From the NCBI GenBank assembly GCA_017617545.1, contig JAFZVZ010000011.1:1-34712 (forward strand): a DNA stretch of 34,712 bases, read 5' to 3'. This DNA is from Lachnospiraceae bacterium. Its GTDB lineage: Bacteria; Bacillota; Clostridia; Lachnospirales; Lachnospiraceae. Positions 1 through 7,733 of the stretch are shown in pieces. The position numbers were made by a program, and so were the translations under genes. Position 1 is the stretch's first letter. The number at the start of each line of letters is the position of its first letter. The notes beneath the pieces were generated by a model that worked only from the letters and a program-made list of their open reading frames with translations, made no database searches and had not been told where the DNA came from.

Positions 1-315
1 GCTGTGCGTCCGCATCATGATCCAGAACCTCTTCTCGCAACCGCGCTCAATCCCTTTCTTCTCATTTGCCTCACTGACATGATACGGGAACAGACTGTTG
101 AAGGTCTCGAAGAGCCAGCACGCCGCACAGAAGAAGCTCAGCCCGACAGCGATGCAGTCCAAAAGCTTGGCTCCGCGGCTCATCTGCGGGTACGCCGCGT
201 AGTAGCTTCCCCACCGTCCGACGAATGCACCCCACATGCAGCCGCAGATCCAGCACAGGATCCACCCGATACTTCCCCGTTTCTGCCGCTTCACGGCCTC
301 GTAAAATTCTCTCAT
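1..315 (-). CDS. Membrane protein, 3' part cut off by window edge
   Basis: This reading frame starts at ATG (313-315) and stays open for 105 codons to the first base of the window, so its C-terminus is missing. The start follows a strong ribosome site (GGGGGAGGTG) and overlaps the stop of the preceding ABC ATPase gene in an ATGA arrangement, so the two are probably translationally coupled. Two hydrophobic stretches are visible, at about residues 15-35 (SIGWILCWICGCMWGAFVG) and 50-70 (KLLDCIAVGLSFFCAACWLF), both rich in Cys and Trp. The context makes it the likely membrane partner of the ATPase at 312-998, mirroring the ATPase/membrane pair at 1451-3147. No family was recognised from the fragment; the role is inferred from gene order only. 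Confidence 0.75.
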   Translation of the reverse strand, partial: MREFYEAVKRQKRGSIGWILCWICGCMWGAFVGRWGSYYAAYPQMSRGAKLLDCIAVGLSFFCAACWLFETFNSLFPYHVSEANEKKGIERGCEKRFWIMMRTHS

Positions 316-998
316 GCCTTCACCTCCCCCGAACCCGGCTCCGCGGCATCGAGCCGGCTGCCGAAGCGCACCAGCCTGCCGTCCCGGATCTCGCCGGTGA
401 AATCGGTCACATCCTCAACCTCCGTGACAAGGTTGGTCGCCATGAAGATCGTCATGCCGGTCTCCGCCACCGCCGACTGCAACAACTCCAGGATGTCCGT
501 CTTAAAGACCGGATCAAGCCCTGCCAGCGGCTCGTCGAGAATCAACAGTTCCGGCTTTCTCGCAAGCGCAAACGCAAGCTCCATCTTGACCTGCTCCCCC
601 GCGGAGAGCAGATTGTACTGGCAATCCAGGCGCCACTCAAGATCCGCTTTCTTCACCATCTCAAGAAAGTACTCCTCGTCGAAAGCCGGATACAAAAGCT
701 TCAAAAAACGCACATTTGCCTCCGGCGTCGCATACTCGTCGCACCACACCTCGCCGACGTACGCGGCGCTCTGACGGAACTTCGGCAGATTTTTCGATGT
801 GAGGATTTCCCCCTTCCACCGGATCTCGCCGCGCTTCGGCTTCCGGATCCCGTATAAGAGATTTAAAAGCGTCGTCTTGCCGCTGCCGTTCTCGCCGACC
901 AGCGTATAAAAATAGCCCTTCTCGATCCGCAGGGACACGTCCTCCAGACGGAACCCCTTGGAATTATACCGAAAATGCAGGTTATTAACCTCCAGCAT
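312..998 (-). CDS. ABC transporter ATP-binding protein
   Basis: A 228-residue stand-alone nucleotide-binding domain that would drive a membrane partner by ATP hydrolysis at the cytoplasmic face. Visible motifs are Walker A GENGSGKTT (residues 35-43), signature LSAGEQ (131-136) and Walker B LLILDEP with D155 and E156. The usual Q-loop glutamine is not obvious: the corresponding stretch reads AAYVGEVW (78-85), with Glu where Gln is expected. A GGAGGG ribosome site precedes the ATG. It lies 41 bases downstream of the GntR regulator and overlaps the next membrane gene by four bases, so it is an internal gene of the five-gene operon. This resembles YtrB-type ATPases co-transcribed with YtrA regulators. 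The substrate is unknown; antibiotic or envelope-stress detoxification is typical of such operons. Confidence 0.9.
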   Translation of the reverse strand: MLEVNNLHFRYNSKGFRLEDVSLRIEKGYFYTLVGENGSGKTTLLNLLYGIRKPKRGEIRWKGEILTSKNLPKFRQSAAYVGEVWCDEYATPEANVRFLKLLYPAFDEEYFLEMVKKADLEWRLDCQYNLLSAGEQVKMELAFALARKPELLILDEPLAGLDPVFKTDILELLQSAVAETGMTIFMATNLVTEVEDVTDFTGEIRDGRLVRFGSRLDAAEPGSGEVKA

Positions 999-1039
999 AC
1001 TCCCTCCGTTCGCCGGTCACACTCCCCGGCCGCTCCTGA

Positions 1040-1408
1040 TCACTCCCACAAAATCCCCAGCATGTCCGACGCCTCCGCGAGCGACATGCCGGACTCCTTC
1101 GCCTCCGCCACCCATGCGGCGAGTTTCTCCTCCATGCTCAGGGTCCTCTTCTCCTTCATGTACGCAAGGTCTGGACTGTCCACGTAAAAGCCCTTCCCCT
1201 GCACGGAGTAGATCATCCCCTCCTGCTCCAGATCCTCGTACGCGCGCTTGACGGTGATCACGCTGATCTTCAAGTCCGCCGCGAGCATGCGGATGGACGG
1301 CAGAGCCTCCCCCACAGCAAGGTCTCCCCTCAAAATCGCATCTTTCAACTGCCGCTCGATCTGTTCGTAGATCGGCTGACCGCTCTTCGTCTGAACCGTA
1401 ATATTCAT
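1040..1408 (-). CDS. GntR-family regulator, YtrA subfamily
   Basis: A 122-residue DNA-binding repressor. The N-terminal winged helix-turn-helix (about residues 8-75) carries the family signature: PIYEQIERQLKDAI, then GEALPSIRMLA, then VKRAYEDLEQEG and a wing ending GKGFYV. The remaining tail of about 45 residues is short and helical, too short for an FCD or UTRA ligand domain, which defines the YtrA subfamily. Such proteins usually repress their own ABC-transporter operon. It sits in the middle of that operon, 42 bases after the membrane gene ending at 1451, and has its own AGGAGA ribosome site. The likely target is the promoter at 3207-3235; no separate promoter was seen in the short gap before it. 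Subfamily confidence is high; the inducer is unknown. Confidence 0.92.
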   Translation of the reverse strand: MNITVQTKSGQPIYEQIERQLKDAILRGDLAVGEALPSIRMLAADLKISVITVKRAYEDLEQEGMIYSVQGKGFYVDSPDLAYMKEKRTLSMEEKLAAWVAEAKESGMSLAEASDMLGILWE

Positions 1409-1450
1409 GTATTTTCTCCTGTCATCTCCGAAATTTATACGTCTTCGGAA

Positions 1451-2209
1451 CTATCCCTCACTCTTTCGGGGCGCGCCCACTTTCATCGTCTCAAAATCCG
1501 CCGGCTGATACGCTGCTCTCTGCATCGCGATCCGGATCACCTTGCACACGATCGCCGCTCCGACCAAAATTGTCGACACGAGCGGTGATTTCTCCAACAG
1601 CACGCTTCTCCCATACAACAGTATGCCGCTGTAAAAGAGAATGATAACCGTCGGAAAATGCGCGCACACACCGTCTGTAATACCCCTCATCGTCAACGGA
1701 CGCACACTCATCCGGAACTGTCCGTCCTCATAGATTATGGTCGTCTTCTTCAGAGGATGAACCGAATCCGCATCCAGAAGCCAGTCGCAGACCGCCAGCA
1801 TCTCCAGCGCGAAGAACATTGCCATAAACCACGGTCTCGCCCGAAGGACCGAGTGATTTACCAGGTACTGGCTCATAAACGAGGAATACCCGACCCGCTG
1901 CGTCACCGCTGCCCACACATACACATAATGGAGCGCGTACGCGATCACGCCGAGCACCAGCTGCTCCAGAAAGATTGCCCAAAGCCGCCCGAGCCGCTCG
2001 CGCCGCACCTCCGCCTGCGTGCGGGGAAGAGCATTTTCCGCTTCGACGCACACTGACGTAAGTCCCAGCGTAATGCTGCTGCATAGGAGCACGGCAAATG
2101 CCTGCAAATACCCCGACACAATGACCAGGATCACCATGATCACCGGCCAGACTACGGCCCGCCGGTGATACCGGTAGTAGATCCGCTGCCTTCTGAAATA
2201 CTCCTTCAT
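1451..2209 (-). CDS. ABC-associated membrane protein, probable permease
   Basis: A 252-residue integral membrane protein starting MKEYFRRQ. A longer frame runs upstream, but this start was chosen because it has a GGGGAGGAAGG ribosome site and overlaps the stop of the upstream ATPase by ATGA. It begins with a very basic cytoplasmic stretch (RRQRIYYRYHRR) followed by about five or six hydrophobic helices: WPVIMVILVIVSGYLQAF, a second helix just after it, LVLGVIAYALHYVYVW, WFMAMFFALEMLAV, VIILFYSGILLYG and ILVGAAIVCKVI. It would be the transmembrane half of a transporter with the ATPase at 2206-3147. No named family was recognised; the permease role is inferred from coupling and topology. The start context shows the same ATGA overlap as the second pair in the operon. 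Confidence 0.82.
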   Translation of the reverse strand: MKEYFRRQRIYYRYHRRAVVWPVIMVILVIVSGYLQAFAVLLCSSITLGLTSVCVEAENALPRTQAEVRRERLGRLWAIFLEQLVLGVIAYALHYVYVWAAVTQRVGYSSFMSQYLVNHSVLRARPWFMAMFFALEMLAVCDWLLDADSVHPLKKTTIIYEDGQFRMSVRPLTMRGITDGVCAHFPTVIILFYSGILLYGRSVLLEKSPLVSTILVGAAIVCKVIRIAMQRAAYQPADFETMKVGAPRKSEG

Positions 2210-3147
2210 CCTTCCTCCCCCTCTTTCTCCGCCTTCTCCGTGTAGTACATGATCTCCTGAAGGTCGGCGTAACGGCATTTGCCGTCGATTTCCTGCGGAA
2301 AGCCTGCTCCGTCCGCCGGCTTCCGCAAAAGCGCCTCGCAATGATTCTTGCGAATTCGCTTTCCTACGATCAGCTCCTTCGGAAGTGCCTCGATCTCCTC
2401 CGCCTCCGCGGATATCATGCGGTACTTTTCCCGCAACTCGTCGATGCTGCCGAAAAACCATACCGTTCCTTCTTCACTCCCTCGCGAACCGTCCGTCCGC
2501 GTTCCCCCACGCTCGCTGCGTCTCATCCACAACAACCGGTCCGCCACCGTCTCAAGCTCCGTCACAAGGTGGCTGGAGAGGATCACAGATGCCTTCTCCG
2601 TCGCGGCGATCGCACGGATCTTATCATAGAACACTTCCCGGAATTCCGGATCAAAATACCCCATTGGCTCATCCATCACGTACAGCGATGCCTCATGGCT
2701 CTCCGCGAACGCCAGCTGCACCCGCAATTGCTGCCCCTTTGACATCTTCGCGAGCTGCCGCCTCTTCGGCACTCCGTACTCCTCAAGCCTCGCAAGATAC
2801 CCTTTCGCATCGTAGCTGTCATAATACGGCCCGTAAACCTCACCGATCTGCTCCGCCGTCATATCAAGCCGGAACGGACAATCCTGCATCACGTACGCGA
2901 TCCGGTTCCGATACGCCTTCACGTCCTTCGCAAAATGAAACCCGTCCAGCCAACAATCACCGCCGTCCGCCTCCTTGTCCGTCACCCGGTAGCTGCCCGC
3001 AAGCACACGCAGAAGCGTCGTCTTGCCCACGCCGTTTAGGCCTACCACGCCGAGCACTGTCCCCGGCTCCAGCGAAAAACCGATGTCCGCGATCCGATAC
3101 GATACGACGTCCTTCGTGATGTGCTCGCAACAAAAGCCCTCGCCCAT
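2206..3147 (-). CDS. ABC transporter ATP-binding protein, first gene of operon
   Basis: A 313-residue ATPase subunit. Walker A is GLNGVGKTT (residues 36-44), with Val where Ser or Ala is usual; the Q-loop is YVMQD (Q88), the signature is MSKGQQ (135-140), Walker B is LYVMDEP (D159, E160) and the H-loop lies in SSH near residue 193. After the ATPase core, a C-terminal extension of about 100 residues rich in Glu, Arg and Lys follows, longer than typical YtrB or BcrA ATPases. It is the promoter-proximal gene, with AAAGGAGG nine bases before the ATG. The sequence resembles ATPases of multidrug or lantibiotic-immunity type two-gene transporters. Its partner is the coupled membrane gene at 1451-2209. 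The transported compound cannot be told from sequence. Confidence 0.92.
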   Translation of the reverse strand: MGEGFCCEHITKDVVSYRIADIGFSLEPGTVLGVVGLNGVGKTTLLRVLAGSYRVTDKEADGGDCWLDGFHFAKDVKAYRNRIAYVMQDCPFRLDMTAEQIGEVYGPYYDSYDAKGYLARLEEYGVPKRRQLAKMSKGQQLRVQLAFAESHEASLYVMDEPMGYFDPEFREVFYDKIRAIAATEKASVILSSHLVTELETVADRLLWMRRSERGGTRTDGSRGSEEGTVWFFGSIDELREKYRMISAEAEEIEALPKELIVGKRIRKNHCEALLRKPADGAGFPQEIDGKCRYADLQEIMYYTEKAEKEGEEG

Positions 3148-3206
3148 GAATCATCTCCTCCTTTCTCTAAAACAGAGCAATTTCACCCCTCGCTGTTTAT
3201 ATGCAC

Positions 3207-3235
3207 AGTATATACAGTAATACACAGTTTGTCAA
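3207..3235 (-). promoter_or_regulatory. Sigma-A promoter and candidate GntR operator
   Basis: On the minus strand, a perfect -35 TTGACA (3230-3235) and -10 TATACT (3207-3212) are separated by exactly 17 bases. The spacer and -10 region contain several CTGT/ACAG-type half-sites (CTGTGTATTA, then CTGTATATACTG), including the 8-bp palindrome GTATATAC. That is a plausible binding place for the YtrA-type repressor encoded within the operon. The start of transcription would fall about 50 bases before the ATG at 3147. The promoter is read directly from sequence; the operator role is inferred. Confidence 0.8.
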
Positions 3236-3274
3236 TACATTTTTTCAATTATTTCTTTTTCACCCAAAGACTCC

Positions 3275-3311
3275 AAAAAGGATGCCTCCCGGGCAATCCC
3301 GGAAGGCATCC
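3275..3311 (-). terminator. Rho-independent terminator after ABC exporter operon
   Basis: A 14-bp stem with one mismatch, GGATGCCT...AGGCATCC and CCGGG...CCCGG (3280-3293 with 3298-3311), has a four-base loop. On the minus strand it is followed by CTTTTT (3275-3280). It ends transcription of the exporter genes before the promoter at 3207-3235. Confidence 0.85.
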
Positions 3312-3374
3312 TCAGTGTTATACATTGCCTTGCACCGCAGCGTTTCAGCCGTTGCAGGCATTTGTTGCTTTATG

Positions 3375-5174
3375 TCACGCGGTCTCGTACCGTCCGGCCT
3401 GTACGCGCCACATCTCCGCGTAGCGCCCGTTCTGCGCGAGAAGGCTCTCGTGCGTACCCTCCTCGACGATACGGCCGTTCTCGAGCATCAGGATGCGGTC
3501 CGCATCTCTCGTCGTTGAGAGACGGTGCGAGATGTAGAACACGGTCTTGCCCTTCGCGGCTTTCTTCATCGCGCGGTTGAGCTCGTACTCCGCGATCGGA
3601 TCAAGCGCGCTGGAAGGCTCGTCCATGATCAGGATATCCGCGTCCTTGTAGAAGGCACGGGAGATCGCGATCTTCTGGCTCTCCCCGCCGGAGAAGTTGA
3701 CGCCGGCCTTGTCGAACTCGGTCGTCACCTGCGTCTCGATGCCCTTCGGCAAAGTCTTCAAACGCTCGCCGAATCCCGCGTCCGTGAGCGCTTTCACAAC
3801 GCGCTCCTCCTTCGACTGGCCGGTGGCGGTATACGCGCTGCCCATCACCACATTTTCCGAAAGCATCGCGCCGTACATCTGATAATCCTGGAAGACAACA
3901 CCGATCCTGCGGCGGTATTTCTCCGGAAGATACGACCGGATGTCCTCGCCGTGGTAGCATATGGTGCCCTCGGACGGATCGTAGAGCCGCATCAGCAGCT
4001 TGATGAGAGTTGTCTTGCCCGCGCCGTTGTAACCGACGATGGCGATGTGCTCACCGGGCTTGACACTCAGGCTGATGTTGTGGAGCGTATCTTCCATATC
4101 CTCGCGGTAGCGGAAGCTGACGTTCGACAGCTCAAGCTCTCCGTTGCCCTCCGGCACGTCGTCGCCCTCACCGAGACGGATCTTCGGCTCGTACGCGAGG
4201 AATGCGCGGATCTTGTCGATATAAAGGCTGTTCTCCTGCGCCGCCGGGAAGATATCCGCAAGGTCCGCAAAGCTTCTGCGGAGGCTTCCTGTCCGGTTGA
4301 ACAGAACGACCGCGTCGCTGTAAGGGATCGTGTGGAGCACTGCTGCCTGGTAGACAAGGTACGTGATGTATAATCCGTCCATGATAAAGTCGGACGCCAG
4401 ATAGTTGCGCGCAAACCCGAGCAATGTACGTTTGGCGCCGACCTTTTTCTGCTCCTCACGGATCGCGTCATCGGCCTCCGCGAATTCCTCCTCAAGCTGA
4501 TCCCCGACAGAAGGATGAAGACGGATTTCTTTCGCGTAGTCATTCAGGTAGAACACGCGGCTCACATAGTTGCGCTTTCGCTCCAGCGGATTGACAGTAA
4601 GCCGTACGCGGTAGTTCAGCTTGTTCAGTACGCGCGAGATCAGGAAACGAAGCACGAACGACGCAAGCACGAACAGAATACCCACCCAGTTTGTCACGAG
4701 GTAGAACACGCCGGTCGTGAACAGGATCGTGATCGCCTGCATGATACGGTTGCACATGGCAAGGAACCGGTCGATGGAGCTTTCCGCCTCGGCGACCGCA
4801 AGAACGAAATCGTTGTAGTATTTCGTGTCATCGTAACATGACAGGTCGAGCTCCGCTGCCTTCTGATACATCTGCTCCTTCAACGCCTTGTACAGCTTCG
4901 GTTTCGCACGGAACGACCATCCGTGGATGAAGAAACCATCCGGCACGATCTGCGCCATGTTGATCACAAGGATGATCCCGATGACGAGAAGCGGTTTCCA
5001 GAACGGCTCCTGGAACTCCGCGCAGCGAAGCACGTATCGGATCCCGAGCACATGCTCGAGGAAAATGATGCCCTGGTACCGGAACGCGTCGTACAGGAAA
5101 TAGATCATATAGCCCGGGCAGGTCTTAAAACAGAGTTTCCAGAGGAATACCTGGTTTTTCCAAACATGTCTCAT
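3375..5174 (-). CDS. ABC exporter, fused membrane and ATPase domains (second half)
   Basis: A 599-residue half-transporter: a six-helix exporter membrane domain at about residues 20-325, then an ATPase domain at about 345-599. Walker A is GYNGAGKTT (381-389), the Q-loop is VFQD (Q429), the signature is FSGGE (494-498, Phe replacing Leu), Walker B is ILIMDEP (D518, E519) and the H-loop is ISHRLST (H550). The catalytic Glu is present, so the site should be active. The start overlaps the upstream exporter gene by four bases (ATGA), which points to a heterodimeric exporter of the BmrCD/LmrCD layout. D-loops in both partners read SSALDP. The substrate is unknown: no precursor peptide, peptidase domain or biosynthetic gene is next to it. 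A terminator follows at 3275-3311. Confidence 0.93.
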   Translation of the reverse strand: MRHVWKNQVFLWKLCFKTCPGYMIYFLYDAFRYQGIIFLEHVLGIRYVLRCAEFQEPFWKPLLVIGIILVINMAQIVPDGFFIHGWSFRAKPKLYKALKEQMYQKAAELDLSCYDDTKYYNDFVLAVAEAESSIDRFLAMCNRIMQAITILFTTGVFYLVTNWVGILFVLASFVLRFLISRVLNKLNYRVRLTVNPLERKRNYVSRVFYLNDYAKEIRLHPSVGDQLEEEFAEADDAIREEQKKVGAKRTLLGFARNYLASDFIMDGLYITYLVYQAAVLHTIPYSDAVVLFNRTGSLRRSFADLADIFPAAQENSLYIDKIRAFLAYEPKIRLGEGDDVPEGNGELELSNVSFRYREDMEDTLHNISLSVKPGEHIAIVGYNGAGKTTLIKLLMRLYDPSEGTICYHGEDIRSYLPEKYRRRIGVVFQDYQMYGAMLSENVVMGSAYTATGQSKEERVVKALTDAGFGERLKTLPKGIETQVTTEFDKAGVNFSGGESQKIAISRAFYKDADILIMDEPSSALDPIAEYELNRAMKKAAKGKTVFYISHRLSTTRDADRILMLENGRIVEEGTHESLLAQNGRYAEMWRVQAGRYETA

Positions 5175-7039
5175 GCGGAAGCACCTCCTTCCGTGATGGC
5201 AAGGTAGTTCTTCGCCTGTTTCTCATACATGTCGGCATAGATACCGCCCTGCTCCATCAGCTTGCGATGCGTCCCCGCCTCCTTCACGGTACCGTCCGAG
5301 AGAAGGTACACCCAGTCGGCGTTCTGCACGGAACTTAAACGGTGCGAGATAAACACCAGCGTATTGTGCCGGCAGGTCTCGTATATGTTGTCGAACAGCG
5401 TTGCCTCCGCGATCGGGTCAAGCGCGCTCGACGGCTCGTCGAACACCTTGAACGGGCACTCCTTGACAAATGCCCGCGCGACAACGATCTTCTGGAATTC
5501 GCCTCCCGAGAGCACCGCGCCCTCGTCATCGAATTCGTGCGTCAGTATCGTGTCCGTCCCCTTCGGAAGCGTCATAACCTTATCGTACGCACCCGCCAGT
5601 TTCAACGCCTCGACGACGCGCGCATCGCACTCCTCCGGCGATGCCGGAACACTCGTGCCCGAGCCGTCATCCGACCACACGGTCTCTCCCATGAGAACAT
5701 TATCCCTCACGGTCATTGAGAACATGCGGTGATCCTGGAACGCGGTCGCGAAGAGCGCGCGGTATTTCTTAAGGTCATACTCGCGGATGTCGCGGCCGTT
5801 TAAGAAGATCGCTCCATCCGTCGGATCATAGAACCGCAAAAGCAGCTTGATCAATGTCGTCTTGCCGGCGCCGTTGTGACCAACGATCGCGTATGTTTTA
5901 CCACCGCGGAACTCCATCGAAAGATGTGAGATGACCTCCTTATCCTTATAGGAAAATGAGACATCCTTAAACTCAATCGACCGGATCTCCGTCCCCGGAT
6001 CGTCGCCTGCGTAATCCTCGGGGATGCGCTCCTTATACTCAAGGAAACCGCGCAGATATTCGATAAACAAACCGTTTCGGAACAACTGTGTCAGCGCTTC
6101 AGTGAAGCCGATCAGGATCCACGTTGTTGACACCATCATGCTCGTGATGACCGAGAGCTCGGCGAGCGTCATCGAGTGGCTGACGACGGTGCGGTACGCG
6201 CCGTAGATCAGCAATCCCTCGAAGATGAACGTGAAGGTGAACATGACGTAGAACCAGTGCAGCACCATCGCTTTCTTCGTGTACTTCTTCGTCACGTCCG
6301 AAACACCCAGGATAGCGTCCCGGTATTGCTGTTTCATGACCTTGAACACACCCGTAAGGCGCATCTCTTTCGCATAGTCCGGCAGGTACATCACTCGGTT
6401 GACATATGCGATACGCCGGTTGTGCGGTGCCATGTCCTTGTTGCGCTCATAGTCGATCCGGCTGATTTTCCGATTAAAAACGAAATTACCGATAACCGGG
6501 AAAATGATAAACAGCACCGAAATCTTGTCCACCTGATACATGAAGACAAACGCGCACACGCTCGCAACCGCACCGAACATTGTCTTGAACAGTGCCTCTG
6601 CTGTTCCGATCAAACGGTCATCCGCCTGCTCCATCGCCAGCGTGTACTTGTCGTAGAAATCACTGTCCTCAAAGCAGGACAGTTCCACATTTCGCGATTT
6701 GCGAAACAATCTGCGGTACAGCCCCTTGTTGACCGCTGTCCGGTCCACCGGAAGAATTGCCCCGTCAAACATGTTCTCATAGACAGTCATGCTCCCGTAC
6801 ACAACGACCACGACCACGATGTAAGTCATGATTCTGCGGAAGCTGTCGCCCGCATCCATGGCGCTGATGATGTGCCTCATGAAGAACGCGCTGTAGAACA
6901 GCCATTCAAAGTACCCGAGGAACCGCATCACGCCCTGGTGGATCACGAGAGACGGACAGATCTGCCACAACAGCCGCAACGCGTAGAAGTTGTTCGCGAT
7001 CGCCCGTGACCGCTTAATTTTTCCGTCTTTCTCAGCCAT
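5171..7039 (-). CDS. ABC exporter, fused membrane and ATPase domains (first half)
   Basis: A 622-residue half-transporter starting MAEKDGK at 7039. A GTG 39 bases further upstream is less likely because it lies inside a stem-loop and has no ribosome site of its own. Membrane helices occupy about residues 25-320, for example YIVVVVVVYGSM and FVFMYQ. The ATPase domain has Walker A GHNGAGKTT (387-395), Q-loop AFQD (Q435), signature LSGGE (510-514), Walker B FKVFDEP (D534, E535) and H-loop ISHRLSS (H566). It is the first gene of a two-gene exporter operon and is coupled to the gene at 3375-5174. The leader at 7040-7161 suggests control at the level of RNA. Family assignment is firm; the substrate (peptide, drug or lipid) is open. 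Confidence 0.93.
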   Translation of the reverse strand: MAEKDGKIKRSRAIANNFYALRLLWQICPSLVIHQGVMRFLGYFEWLFYSAFFMRHIISAMDAGDSFRRIMTYIVVVVVVYGSMTVYENMFDGAILPVDRTAVNKGLYRRLFRKSRNVELSCFEDSDFYDKYTLAMEQADDRLIGTAEALFKTMFGAVASVCAFVFMYQVDKISVLFIIFPVIGNFVFNRKISRIDYERNKDMAPHNRRIAYVNRVMYLPDYAKEMRLTGVFKVMKQQYRDAILGVSDVTKKYTKKAMVLHWFYVMFTFTFIFEGLLIYGAYRTVVSHSMTLAELSVITSMMVSTTWILIGFTEALTQLFRNGLFIEYLRGFLEYKERIPEDYAGDDPGTEIRSIEFKDVSFSYKDKEVISHLSMEFRGGKTYAIVGHNGAGKTTLIKLLLRFYDPTDGAIFLNGRDIREYDLKKYRALFATAFQDHRMFSMTVRDNVLMGETVWSDDGSGTSVPASPEECDARVVEALKLAGAYDKVMTLPKGTDTILTHEFDDEGAVLSGGEFQKIVVARAFVKECPFKVFDEPSSALDPIAEATLFDNIYETCRHNTLVFISHRLSSVQNADWVYLLSDGTVKEAGTHRKLMEQGGIYADMYEKQAKNYLAITEGGASA

Positions 7040-7161
7040 ACTATCCCCCCCTTTTTGCTTCAAAAAGGGGCCGATCACGCGAGGATTACGCAGCGTGATC
7101 GGAAGTTGCGAAAACCGCTTCGCGTTTTCGCAACACCCCCCATTTTTGCGAAAAATATAAT
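7040..7161 (-). promoter_or_regulatory. Structured leader RNA with RBS-sequestering hairpin
   Basis: Between the promoter and the start codon of the exporter operon the minus-strand transcript would fold three perfect stem-loops in a row. Hairpin A is 7105-7115 with 7124-7134 (11 bp). Hairpin B is 7071-7080 with 7093-7102 (10 bp). Hairpin C is 7048-7056 with 7062-7070 (9 bp, CCCCTTTTT with AAAAAGGGG). The 3' arm of C includes four of the seven G residues that form the only ribosome-site candidate before the ATG at 7039. Near the 5' end, GCAAAAATGGGGGG (7149 to 7136) nearly duplicates that 3' arm, GCAAAAAGGGGGGG (7058 to 7045), so the 5' arm of C could pair with either. The two pairings exclude each other and would hide or expose the ribosome site. 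The structures are read from sequence; a switching function is inference. It matches no riboswitch class I recognise. Confidence 0.55.
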
Positions 7162-7167
7162 AGGCCG

Positions 7168-7196
7168 ATTGTACTCCCGCTTTCCCGCGTTGTCAA
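7168..7196 (-). promoter_or_regulatory. Sigma-A promoter of ABC exporter operon
   Basis: On the minus strand, -35 TTGACA (7191-7196), a 17-base spacer and -10 TACAAT (7168-7173). Transcription would start near 7161, giving a leader of about 120 bases. Confidence 0.8.
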
Positions 7197-7248
7197 CACC
7201 CTTTTTTCAGAAAATCACGCATTACGATAACAGATTTTCGGGTATCAC

Positions 7249-7277
7249 TTGACGCGGGAAGAACTTGCGTTTACACT
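7249..7277 (+). promoter_or_regulatory. Sigma-A promoter of YccF/hydrolase operon
   Basis: On the plus strand, -35 TTGACG (7249-7254), a 17-base spacer and -10 TACACT (7272-7277). It is divergent from the exporter promoter, with about 50 bases between the two -35 boxes. Together with the leader this accounts for the 302 bases between the genes. Confidence 0.7.
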
Positions 7278-7341
7278 GTAACCGTGTGGTTGAGAAAGTG
7301 CTTGTTTTTTCACGTAAAGTAGTATCAAAGGAGGTAGGTAT

Positions 7342-7704
7342 ATGAGTCTTCTCGGCAATATCATATGGCTGATCTGCGGCGGTTTCCTGTCCGCGATCGC
7401 TTTCTTCTTCCTCGGATGTCTCTGGTGCTGCACCATCGTCGGTATTCCGATCGGTCTGCAGTGCTTCAAGTTCGCAAAACTTTCCTTTTCCCCGTTCGGC
7501 AAGGAGGTACGGTTCGGCGGTGGTGCCGGACGGCTGTTGCTCAACATCCTGTGGCTGATGTTCGGCGGCCTTGAGATGGCAGCGGCAACCGCGGTGCTCG
7601 GGCTTGTGATGTGCATCTCGATCGTCGGCATCCCGTTCGGTCTGCAGTTCTTCAAGCTCGCCAAACTCTCACTGATGCCGCTCGGCGCTAAGGTAATCGG
7701 ATAA
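7342..7704 (+). CDS. YccF domain-containing inner-membrane protein
   Basis: A 120-residue membrane protein made of two similar halves, a hallmark of the YccF (DUF307) family. The first half reads LGNIIWLICGG, then GIPIGLQCFKFAKLSFSPFG; the second reads LLNILWLMFGG, then GIPFGLQFFKLAKLSLMPLG. Each half has hydrophobic stretches and a conserved GIP-GLQ-FK-AK-S-PFG-like loop. The molecular function of the family is not established. An AAAGGAGGT ribosome site lies just before the ATG. The hydrolase gene at 7734 follows after 29 bases on the same strand, so the two probably share a transcript. Family assignment is confident because of the duplicated motif and the matching length. Confidence 0.93.
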   Translation: MSLLGNIIWLICGGFLSAIAFFFLGCLWCCTIVGIPIGLQCFKFAKLSFSPFGKEVRFGGGAGRLLLNILWLMFGGLEMAAATAVLGLVMCISIVGIPFGLQFFKLAKLSLMPLGAKVIG

Positions 7705-7733
7705 TCAATCATTTCAAAACGGAGGACACAATT

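Noticed and set aside
1451-2461. 336-residue version of the membrane protein
   Set aside because: The first 84 residues are the shifted-frame reading of the ATPase 3' end. The ATGA overlap and ribosome site support 2209 as start.
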